NCBI GenBank assembly: GCA_009869945.1
Contig: WIXG01000024.1
Span: 186,001 to 250,000 of the forward strand
Source: Mesaphorura yosii
Lineage: Eukaryota > Arthropoda > Collembola > Poduromorpha > Tullbergiidae
DNA: 64,000 nucleotides
Direction: 5' to 3'
Below, in pieces: positions 13,842-25,300 of this stretch (position 1 is its first letter; each line of letters opens with the position of its first letter). Both the position numbers and the translations under genes were made by a program. The notes under the pieces are model-generated. The model made no database searches and was not told the DNA's origin. It was given only the letters and a program-made list of their open reading frames with translations.

Positions 13842-16800
13842 ATGTATGGAATGGTCAGTTCGGATCACAGCGGAGCTGCAACCAGGTCTCGTAAACCGCA
13901 TTCAAGTCATTCAGCACACCAGCAACAGCAAGAACACAGACATCGCGAAAGAAGTAGATCACATAAATCAATTTATGCAAGATTATGGGATTTCGTAAAG
14001 CAAACATGGACAGGAGTTAAATTTGCATTGGGTAAGAACGACAAACTTCGATTTTTTACTCTCGCAATCCATGCCAGTAGTTTGCAGCCCAAGATTTCGA
14101 CTTTTTCGACGCGTGCAAAAATCCAAACTTTCGCCTCCGCGAAAGAACGGCACAAGCAACGACAGGAATATAGACATATCATGCTTGGTGTTTCAATTCG
14201 GGAATTCCTTCGTCCGTTTACTTTGTTCCCCAGCTCGTTGATCTGTGATTTGTAGTCATGTCTTACCACTCGTCGCGGTGCTCCAAAAACCAATTTTCTT
14301 TCCCTGGCTTTGGGGAGAAATAATTGGGCTGAGGGCTAATTTCTCTGGCAGAAATTACGTAACGACTTCGGCATCGAGTAATAATAATATTTGTGGAAGA
14401 AAGACATCACGAGAGAGCAATCTCCACAATATAAACTGGAAGATGTTCCGTTACCAGTTTGTGTAATTATTGGTTCTTCTCTTTCCTTCTCATTCGCCCA
14501 TGATTCCTGACATAAATACTTCGAACGAGTTTGATTAAATTCCTTTCGTCAAAATTACGCAATTAAGTTCGACGCAGAACATTTTTGTTCAAAGCCCTCC
14601 AAGTTCCCGGACTTCGGAGAACTTATTGTTTCAGAGATTCCGGCGCATTTTCCCGTTTTTGAAAGGCGTGGGGCTTCACGTGTGAAGCAAACTCTGCTAG
14701 GCGAACACTGCAGTAGAAATGTAGTGTTTCTTTGCTCCGAAGTTGATTATTAGTTGAGTGCACTTTTCTTTTTGCAGAGTCCGACTTGGATGAGGTAGAA
14801 AGTCCACCACGGTACAAGCCAGCCAGTCTCAAGACACTTTGTTGTCTCACTAGATTTACTGAGAGTGAGATTAAACGAATCTATCGTGGATTTAAAGCAG
14901 AGTGTCCATCGGGGATCGTACACGAAGAAATGTTCCGAGAAATTTATGCCCAGTTCTTTCCTCAAGGAGGTCTGTTGCCTTATCTCTTGAACACGTCTCT
15001 CTGTGTTACCTCAACTTCTATGTACAATTCTATATAGCTTCTATGTGCAATTTCCGAACGCTAATACTCAGTACTTATAGTGCTTACATATTAAAACCAC
15101 ACCAAAAGAAAGAAATAAGTTTCTGAATCGGTGATAGGAAAACCTACTGGCTGTCCAACAAACACACTTTCACTTTGTCTCTCTTGTAACTTTCTTTCAT
15201 TCTCTTTGAACTGTCACTAATGTCCAACCTTTCATCTCGCCCTTGCCCGAAATCTTGCTCGAGGTCCCTTCAATTTACTCCGGGCAGAGGCAAGTTGGAC
15301 CACCACGAAGAAGTAACGACTAACCAATTCAATCCACCTCTTGTCTTAAATCTATTTGCAAAAGCTCATTTCATCCTCTCGTACCTTGCACTCTCCTTTT
15401 CTTGCGGACGGACACTTTTCTTTCCAATTTTCTAACAAAAATAGACTCGCATCCGTTAACATCTTCCTTTCACTAAAAGGCAAGAAATTTTTAGGCAGTT
15501 TACGTCGCGAGCAGTACATCATTAGTGCGCAGTAATAGAAACGAGCTTCTCCTTTTATACCAAACTTCCTTTTGCTAAAGAGGGTACTTTTTGACATTGA
15601 ATGGCCGATTACTTTACGCATTGTAGTATGTTATAAACACCCAACTAATCATTCGCCACGTGAAAATGCGCAAACTAATGTTTATATTCAAATCATTCGT
15701 GGTATGAATTGGACATTTCGTTGTCCTTTTGCTATCAGTAAGGATCGGAGCAGCAAAAGCGGTGGGGTTCATTTATCACATTTTTGCTTGTATGAATTTG
15801 TGCAGCCAACAGTGGACATTATGCCCATTACGTATTCAATACACTTGACCAGAATCGCAATGGAGTCATCAGTTTCGGTGTAAGTGCTTTTATTGCAGTT
15901 TTGTATACTACATCATAACAATATATCTTCATCTTCAAATGTGAAACCAATTTTTTGCTTGGCATTTTTATGAGATAGGAATTTGTTAAAAGGAAATTTT
16001 GTCCATATAAATAGACAACGTATCAATTTAAATTTGTCAGACAAATAAACGACTTTGGAAGCTCCAAAAATATACTATATAAATAATGTTGAGCCTGGGT
16101 TACCCCACACATTGAAGAGTATCTCCATTTTATCTAATTTACTCTGACTCCGTCCCTCTTTACGCCAGTGGAGGTGTTAGGATTAAGTGAAGTTTCTGAC
16201 AGCGTGCACAGGATGAGCAGGGCGTGTATTTGTGTATCATATGTAAAAGCTGATGCACGAGCCTTTTAAAATGCTTTCTATAATACTTAAGCCTGAATTA
16301 AAAGCATGGAGCAAACTCCAGTTGCTCTAATAGATATAAATTGGACAATTCTCATTCACTCTCTTGATCATAGGTTCATTAGCGTAGGCGGAGCATACAC
16401 AAAGGTCGTATACTGAGTTCATTCAGGTTATGATTTCAGGATTTTGTGCTCGGACTTTCAATTCTCTCCCGCGGAACACCAGACGAAAAGTTACGATGGA
16501 CGTTCAGTCTGTACGATATCAATGGAGATGGTTACATTAGCAAAGATGAAATGAAGAACGTGGTAACAGCAATTTTTGAGCTGATGGGCAACTGCACAGA
16601 ACCGATTGTGGAGGACAGCGCGGTGCAGGACCGAGTGGATCGAATCTTTCAGGTTAGTCCACGTCCCAGAACTTCCCAGGCTGGTTTTACTTGCAGCTTT
16701 GAAGTTCTGCAGGGTACAATCGCAAGCAAACAAGGAGAAACCTCGAAATTAAGCTTTTGTAATCATTGTGACACATGTCACTTACCAAATGAGAATGCAG

Positions 16801-16970
16801 TTGTGTCTAAATTAATTTCCGTCTCATGCGAATCTATCCTGTCTGTTTTACATCTACAGAAAATGGACCAGAATCACGATGGACTTGTGAGCATGGAAGA
16901 ATTCCTAGACTGCTGCTCCAAAGATGAAAATATTACAAAATCCATGTCCGTTTTCGACTCTGTCATCTGA
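13842..16970 (+). CDS. KCNIP: Kv channel-interacting protein (KChIP), neuronal calcium sensor family
   Basis: Coding exons: 13842-14031, 14778-14969, 15806-15879, 16440-16652 and 16860-16970. All have GT-AG junctions and phases fit, giving 259 residues. KChIPs bind the N-terminus of Kv4 potassium channels in the plasma membrane and tune their gating and trafficking in response to calcium. The core is typical: a degenerate first EF-hand containing CPSGIV, EF2 loop DQNRNGVISFGD, EF3 loop DINGDGYISKDE and EF4 loop DQNHDGLVSMEE, with LRWTFSLYDI before EF3. The N-terminal exon is rich in Ser, His, Gln and Arg and ends in a Trp-containing segment (ARLWDFVKQTW) like the Kv4-binding N-termini of the family. 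The start at 13842 follows an in-frame stop at 13833; a second ATG lies at 13851. Other first exons may exist upstream. The intron 16653-16859 is stop-free and in frame. The gene is convergent with the GPCR at 18205. Confidence 0.93.
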
Positions 16971-18204
16971 TACAACGTCGAGGACGTCAGGAACAAACTC
17001 GGTTCTCCGCATCCGCACGAAGGGCCGTGCTTTTCCCACCACACCACTTCACAGCTTGCCGAAGAATCCGATCCGGTTCAACGCCTATTTTAATACAACT
17101 AAAATTCGGTGCTCACACTTGGATATCGTGCGCCATATTAAAGCATAAAACATATTTTGGTAGGATTAAACGCGTCAAAGCATAAACCTTGATGGAATCG
17201 TCAAGTATATTTCAGAACTCAAAACAACAACGATCTTATTTATTCATTTTATTATCGCGACTTCCAATGCCTGCTTATACACTGTAATATAGGACGCGCA
17301 TTCAATGTAATCACCACGATACTAGACAGCGTACGGTTCTATGAATATATACTTTGCGGTACTTGATATTTTATGTGCGTAAATATGTACACTTGTATGA
17401 TCAGTTGGGACGGCCATTCCGGGGTCCTTGTTCGGAGAGGGTCGGACAGAGCACAGGCACACGGCTACTTTAGCACGTACAAAAGTTATTAATGCTAAAT
17501 CAATCTTTTGTAAAGAGATGAAACAATTGAATTATATAAATTAAAGCTATTCTACTACATAACTCTCTCTAATGAACAAGCCATTCTATTGATTGGGTGA
17601 CAAAAATCCACATTTTCAGCCCAGTGAAAGCGGTCAGCAAAATTTGTCGCTGTATCGTCTAAAAGGTACATGCATTATTGACAAGGCATAAAAGGCTTAG
17701 CACAAGAAGGCACTGATTAGCTAGGAAGGGCGTCTAAGACAACTGATGAAGGATAAAATAATTACGCTAATTCTACCATTTCTAATTGCGCGGGGCGAAT
17801 AACGGCACTTGCTGCATGGATTAGCACACCACAACACAGCATCACGTACAATTCCGATTTTAAGCCTTCGCGTGGTCAAATGGACTTCGTCTCTCGAATT
17901 CGAAATCGAGGACGAGGCGAAATGACACTGGTCTGTGAATTGGTATCATATCGAGTACATCGACAGTTGAAGCAACGTCCTTTCCTTTCATGCAACTAAA
18001 ATGATAAAAGCGCCAAGTGGTAACAACGCCATACTCGAGCAGAGCTGCTTAGTCTGACAAAAGTATTAACTGGATTACTGATAAAGTTAGATCAAAAGTA
18101 TTGCATGACGAGAGGATAGTCTTGCCTTGCTGGCCTTCACTTGAAAACTCTTCCGAGTAATAGCATAACGCAGATGGACTTCCGCGTGCGTGCTCCGCAT
18201 CACG
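16971..18204. other. Convergent 3' region between KChIP and the class C GPCR
   Basis: This holds the 3' untranslated regions of two genes that face each other. An ATTAAA hexamer at 17137-17142 is a plausible polyadenylation signal for KChIP. On the minus strand AATAAA hexamers lie at 17239-17244 and 17248-17253, about 960 bases beyond the GPCR stop. No further gene is recognised. Confidence 0.5.
17137..17142 (+). promoter_or_regulatory. Candidate polyadenylation signal (ATTAAA) of KChIP
   Basis: ATTAAA occurs 167 bases after the KChIP stop codon, in an AT-rich context. This is the commonest variant of the AATAAA signal. No cleavage site can be proved from sequence alone. Confidence 0.45.
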
Positions 18205-21200
18205 TTACGGGTATGCTCCATTGCCGCCCGTGAAGAACTGCGATTTTATATTTGAGCCACTCCTGGCCATGGAAGACGCGTTGGATGAAGAATGGAATAT
18301 GGTTGTCGGAACCCGCGAAGAGTACGTGACACACTTGTTTGGGCTGTTGGAATGTGAATGTGAACGTAGATGGTGATGGTGCGAGTGCTGGGTCAGCGGC
18401 GGCGGAGGCGGAAGTGACGATGTGGAATAATACGTGTGACCCCTCTTTTGACTTTGTAGTGTCCCGAGACCACGCTCGCTTCCCAACGTTGTGAAGATTG
18501 TGGAAATTGACCCAGTGTAACCTGGCCCAGCTTGCTGCAACATCTTTCTCTTGCCACTGAGACTGCCTTGCTTGCTAATTGTTCCAAGTTTTGGTACGAA
18601 AATGATAAATAAAATGACCGTCGCAAAGGCCAAGAACGAGACAGAGGAAGCTGGTTCCTGGAACTCTGGTGGTCCGAAGATCACGACGACGACCCAACCA
18701 ACAATGACCGGGAGTGAGAAGAGCGAAGTGAGCGTGACCCATCTGGCCTCATTGAAATTTCTCCGTATTTTGATGACGGAAAGTCCGTAAAGAAACACAA
18801 ATATAATGAGAAGCGCGATGTAGGCGTGCAGGAGAAGATAAGTGATGTGTGGTATGGAGCAATCATTCTTCCAGTCCGGTGGAAGAGAATCTTCCAGCTC
18901 GTGTGACCCAATGTACCATTGTAAATTGATGGCGAGTTGTACGGCAACAATGAACACGAGAGTCACATACTGATTGAATGTGGAAATTCGTCCACCAAGT
19001 CCGAGCGTAACCTGTGCTCGGAGTTGCATTGCTTTGAGTAACAAAATTCCAAAGGAGAATGCTAAAGCCATTGAAGGTACAAAGACTCGAAGGGTGCACA
19101 AAAAGGAGCCTGGTGGAAGCACAAATAAAACCACACTCGAATACATAATCATTACACAGAGCAGCAGCAGAATTCCCAATGTCTGGTTTCCATGCAGAGT
19201 TCCGTCGCATATCTTCAACAAAACATAGACCAGCATGTACAGAGCGAGAAAAACTCCTGTGATGCCAATCGCAACGACGACCAGCGCCCAAACACGTGAA
19301 ATGTAGAATTCTGGCGAGGACCGGTCCTCCACCACAGATTCGCTCTCCATCATAAACTGCTGCTGCTTCTGAACGCTTGGTCGTTGCTTCACTGTTGCAT
19401 AAGATTCCTGATCCAGTGCCTTCTTGCTTGCAGACCTTCCTCTCGAGATGGGAACTCCGGTGACGCTTTCCACGATAGTATTCTCGTCTATTACCACCGC
19501 TTTGACTTCGTGTGACATGTCTGGAATCTCAGTAGGCATTGTGAACGACGACTCAATAACCAGGCCAGTTTCCATCGAGTATTGTCCAACCTTCAAAAAA
19601 ATCAGACCGTTAATTAACAAATAGCAACAAGATTGGAAGGAACGTCCAAAATCAAGTGCTATTTGTTGTCGCTATTAAGCTACTCGAGGTACAGATTCCA
19701 TGTTGCCCATGAGAGGCTTCTTTCAATTCCTTTTTGTGTAATACATCTTCGTTCATTAAAGAGAATTGGAGATTTAGTGTACGCTTCTTCTTCAACCCAA
19801 CCCCATAGAATCACTGCTTTTGCCCTGGAAACACGTACCTTGGAAATCATTTGAGTAGGTTCGCTGTATAGAATGTTGTATCTTCTGCTAATCAATTTTC
19901 CCTGGTGGTTTACTCTGCTGCGTGTGAGTTCATGTTCCGTCGCAATTGTAGGCTTCGTGGAAATGGCTTCTGATACTTGTGTTGTGCCCTCCGCTACTTT
20001 TAGTGGGAAGTTGAGAGTTCGCAAAGACTCGGTCACAGATGCAGCCATTTGTGAATGATCGCATTCTGCGCCGTCTTTGCACGTTTTCAATTGAGCTAGT
20101 CGGAGCGCAGCTGAATACGCGGACACAGCGTTCACTATGAAGCTGACCTGTAGATCAAAAGCACGAAATGAATCAGTTGGCAGAATTCGTGCAAACACGT
20201 CTCCTTCCATATGTCACACGCAAAGAGAAGGCACAGCAAATTAAAGCCTGGCTAACAACTTCAATTCGTGAATTAAACTCACGTCGGGGTCTGGATGAAA
20301 TTTTGCACGCAGGTCTGTCACGGTCAGATTTGTGCAAGAAGTCTCGTTTGCCTCCTCCTCACCCATTGGCCATTCACAACCGTATGTTCTCTCGATGTAT
20401 TCTTGAGTCTCATCACTGGGATCTGCAGCCAATGCTCCCTGCTTGACAGAAAACAAGAGCACAAATTAGATTGAGCTGAATTTCTCTTTTCGAAACAATT
20501 CCCGGCCGCAACGATGAGAGCATCTTTTGAACCCAAATGAAATTTGTAAGAGTTATGAATTGAGAGAGAATCAAACCTTCAAATTTTCCAAGAAGTACAT
20601 GTTAAAATCTAGGTTGGGAGCAACGTGGGGCTGTACAATAAATAGCTTGGATTTCAATTTAATACTCCAGTCATGAACAAGCTGCTCGTTCATCCCGACA
20701 GTCCCAACTATCCATGTCTTTTGATTGGCTATGTTCTGAAACTCGTTCAGGTGTTCTGTGTCTCTCAGAAGTCGATGCAATTCATTTGGCTCCAAAAGTA
20801 GAACGACCGTTTTGCTCGAGTTCTGTAAGACACAAAGGACAAATACGCAGTCAGCATAAATCTCAAAGATATTCATACTCAATTGAGTTGGATCAAACAG
20901 AGCAAACAGTACAAGATTTTTGTCAATCCTACGTTGTCTCAACGAGAATTTATATGAGAAAAGTAATATAAAATGCTTACCGCCTCTCCATTGAGGAAGC
21001 TCAGAACAGTTTCAGCAATTCTCACATTATCCTTCTCAATGATGGAAAGGTATTTGACGGGGACAGATCTCTCAGACGCATTCTTTTCAAACTTCTTCAT
21101 AGCATGCGAGCAGCTTGAAAGGACGGCGACAGAACTACTTTCCAACTCGCGGACGAGCGCCACAATTGCCTGTAGATCGTGTAAATAACAACACTTTGTG

Positions 21201-22355
21201 AGAACCGCAATTCATAATCAACTCTCCATTTTCTTTTCGAGCACAGTATCGACTCAAGTGATGTGCGTAAATATTTATATAAATGACAAATTTACCTCCG
21301 CGACACTAGAGATGTCTGGCGCAGTTGTGAAAACGTTGTGGTGCTTCGAGAGAAGCAGCTCAGCTGCTCTTGACGATGTCACAATAGCTGAAATGTTTTC
21401 TTTATTCAGAATTTCCAAAGGCTTGTCAATTACTCGATCATTGTTCCGGCTTCCAATTACGATCACACCTTTTAAAAATAAAAAGCGTAATTAGTTCATT
21501 GATTGAGCTTCCGCACGCAGGCACGTGGAGGATTTTCGCATCGCATTATTTCATATTTCGACGGAAAACACCTCTTCGCAATAAAGTATTGTAATTAGAG
21601 GTAAAAGACATTAGTAGTAAGAAATGTAGTTGGATTTTCAACTGTAAACAAGGAACTATTATTTGTTCACACTGCATTATGCGCCCTAGATTTACTCCCA
21701 TGTGAAATTCAGTCGGTAATTCGAGTCAGGATTCCCAACAGATTGCCTTTGCAGTGAGTTCGAATTCATGTCATATTCATACCTATAAGTGGCGTCTCCA
21801 GGTTCTCTCGAGCCCATTCCATTAGCTGATGAGTCTCACTGAGAGCGATTCCACTTTCACCACACGTGTCATGCACCACAACATCTGCAAAAGAATTAAT
21901 TCATTAACTCATATAATCCGTGAATAATTCAAAGCTCACTTACCTAGGCCGTACTCATTCGGGAAAGATTTCACGTTGATGAATTCAGTTGTCCAGCGAA
22001 CTGCTGCCAATTGCTGGAATGCGTGGAGATTCAAGGAGCCGCATAGAACACTAGGGACACTATCGTTCTTCGTATCCTCGTCATCTAGCTTGTCGCTGGA
22101 TCCATCGTGCAAATCCACTAGAATGCCTAAACGCGAAAATATGTGCGTCTCAGTATGATTTGAATACAAAGAAACAAAAAATATGAGACGCTTCGTTCAC
22201 TCACCTAGTGTGACATGTTTGGAATGCAGTTCATCGTCAATTTCGTCATCATCTTCGAACTTGGGCTGCTGCTGACCACCCGACTCACTCAGTGTCAGGT
22301 TCAGCCCCATGACGATGCAGAGGATCAGGAGAAGAAGAGTTGACGAAATCCACAT
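18205..22355 (-). CDS. Class C (family 3) G protein-coupled receptor, orphan, bride-of-sevenless/mGluR-like
   Basis: Nine minus-strand coding exons: 22205-22355, 21944-22126, 21783-21884, 21296-21468, 20981-21169, 20577-20822, 20283-20438, 19839-20147 and 18205-19590. Phases agree throughout and give 964 residues. A signal peptide (MWISSTLLLLLILCIVMG) precedes a Venus-flytrap-like extracellular domain that begins near VTLGILVDLHDG and ends near KVGQYSMETG. Seven membrane segments lie within the last exon, from about residue 603 (RVWALVVVAIGITGVFLALY) to about 835. A Cys in SFLCTLRVF and one in WKNDCSIP are placed like the class C disulfide joining TM3 to loop 2. A linker of roughly 95 residues before TM1 has no cysteine, so the cysteine-rich domain of mGluRs is absent. 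The intracellular tail (about 125 residues) has PPPPP, a His-rich run and many Ser. The exon 6 donor is GTTTGA. Ligand unknown; exact subfamily uncertain. Confidence 0.88.
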
Positions 22356-25300
22356 CTTGAACTGTTAAGTGTTAACGTGGATAATCTATGAATTGCCAAT
22401 TGAAGGCTGTCACGCGGGCCACCACCACGGACTGGGCACTTCGCTTTCCTTCCTTCACCCACTTGCGCAGATTGTGATAAAGATTTTGCTGGCCAACAGT
22501 TTCTGTAATAACACGTAAAGTACAAAGATAAGAAAAGGGGCTCAGAGGACATGAAATGTAAACTTAATGAAATTACAATTTTGGAGCTTCAGTGCACCGA
22601 ACACATGCACTCTCATCATCAATGGCAAACACCGAAATGCGTACTAAGTGGTAGTTACTTTCCTGCTAACGCAATCAGTACTCTCAGCACATGTCTTTGT
22701 CGTATCGGTTCAAAATTCGTCTCGGTGGTATACTATACCTCTTCTTTAAACTTTATGACTTGACGTTATAACTTTTTGCACCTTGAGCCAATTTATTGCT
22801 CAGTTCTAGTTTGCACGAAATTCTCGTCTCTTCGGCATAAGGATAAAGCAAGTTATTATCGGATTGGCAGTGTCATAGCTCAACGATTTTCATTAGCTTG
22901 CAGTTGGGGCGTAATGGAAAAATGGAAATGCCGTATCAGCAGAATCAAGTCACAACAACCGACTGCTGATGTCACTGCAATATGCAACCATCGTCTGTGA
23001 GATCTCTCATGGACTGCACTCACTTCACATGCATGGCACAAGAGGTCTTGAGATTATCCCTTCCCTTCTCCGGATGCGTCGCTTGGAATTTTAAGTCTCA
23101 ATGGGCGTCAAGACCGGAACCTTGCCTTTTCCCGAAACCTCATGCAATGAGCTGTACCGTTTAGCAAAGATGTACTTACTGGATATTGAGAAAACACGTG
23201 CAGAATAATAACTTTTGTGATTTAACAAAACCCTATGTCATGGACAAAACGAATTTGGGCTGCATTCTGTTGAGGATTATGACTCGCCTGTATTGATTGT
23301 AAAACCAAAAGTTACGTTGAAAATAATTACGCTACAATACGACACACTCGTACTCTTTCAGCTGCACGTCTTGGGCCTCCTCGTCAGAAATACATTGTGC
23401 GTGCTCGTAATAAAACATAGGCCTCATAACAGAACATTGAAGATTACGTGCTTTGAGATGGATGATAAGTAACTGAAATCTTCAAACCTGTTTACTTTTC
23501 GCACAATTACACGTTGGTGGTTCTTATCATTCCAAATAACGTGAATTAGTCCTAATGGATGTTGTCGGTTGATGGTTCAGATTTCCAGAAATGCAACGTT
23601 TTGCGGAAGTGCAAACCAAATGCATCAATGCCTTCATTCATTTCCCTGCATTTTCACTTGGCCCATCCATCCTTACGCGCACCGCTCTCTGTAGAGCAGA
23701 TGTCAAAACCTGACAACATAACGGGCTCCGAGTGCTTGCTATGGTCAGTGCTTACAATTTCTCAGAAAGATTCCTTCGAGGCTTTCCTACTAATTACGAA
23801 TTACGTACCATACGTAATTATTGCTTGAAACTGGCAGACTGCGGTCGTCGCGCTCGTTGAATGCACGGTTTTCTGAAACGTGCTTTAACTTTAAACCATT
23901 TGTCAGCGGAAGTATCCAGATAGCTAAAGTGCTATGTGCACTCATTTTGTCCTCGGATAATTACGCACGTGAGTTTATACTGGTGAGGGAAAAGTACCCA
24001 AGTCGAGCTTGCGCTTAAGTCGGTAAATGCTTGATAATGTTAAGAGATTCGGAGATGACTCAAGGAGATCAAGACTTTGGATACTACTTGTCATAATTAA
24101 AACTCACAAGGTTCATAGTGAATGACTTGCCACATTGTTAAAATTTGCATTAGCGTTATTCACCTACTACATTGTGCAAAATGTGGCTTACAGATCGCTA
24201 GCCTTCAGAGTAAAATATATTCACGACATTTCATCGCAAAGAAATGAGTCGCTGATCAATGACTTAATGCACAAAATCATGAATTATAATTTTATTAATA
24301 ACTACTTATTGAGTGCCGGCGAGTGGGTTTAGAGTTCGGCTCGATATATCCTTCTTGACAATGGATAGGTGTTCCTTTAGTAGAAGGAAGTGCATTGCCA
24401 ATAATGCTGAACCCACATGATTACCGAATTATTAAAACGTTAGTTCTTGTTCAGTTGAGGTGGTCATTTCAAGGACTAATGACAGTTATGCATGTGAAAG
24501 ACGGATTCGCAGTCATTGAAGCATTAAACTGCGTTTGAATTGCATTGTCAACTGCATTGTGGGGTCGTAGAGATGGCCAAGTGCTGTGTTCTAACTTTGG
24601 ATTCACATCTCATAGGCTTGCTGTACCGTTTCTCGATAAAAAGAAATGTAACACAATCTAAACAAAGCACTCACAGAAAAGAAACAGTTGTACTCTCATA
24701 CAACGCAACAATAGTACTCCTGATTATCCAAGTGCGACTTCGAGAGCTCAAAGAAGTGAAGAGAATGAGTTACAGGATGTGCATCTTCCATTTTAATCTG
24801 TAACCCATGGTATGACGGAGATGAGTGAACACAAAGCGAAATGCTTCAGTTTGAATTGTTGTTGCTTGCAATAAGAAAAACAAAGCTTAACTTGTTCGAG
24901 AATTAAAGAGGAAACAACAAAACCATGGTTCATTGAATTCGTGCGGCATTGCAATGAAGAGGCATTAAGCTCGTAGGATTCGATTGTGTGGGCCACACCA
25001 AGACTGGCTTTAGAAACGCAAATTATTTTTCTATACGGGAGCCGCTGAGAATGTGACAAGCTTAACCACGCTTACATTCAGAAGTTATTTATTTTCATTG
25101 GGATCCACTCTGTATGTCAAGACACTGGGCCAATTCCACACCAAGCCAATCGAAACTCTCACGCCACATCGCAACGGGATGTCCCAATTAAAATATCGTT
25201 CGCCAGTTTGAAGAAGTGTCAGAAAATGAAACACCTTCCTAACCCATTCTCCGTTAATTTCAACACCTGAGTTTGAAAGACATCAAACACACTGAGGTAT

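Noticed and set aside
13711..13998. 95-codon plus-strand open frame overlapping the first KChIP exon
   Set aside because: It is in a different frame from the exon that splices in phase to the KChIP core.
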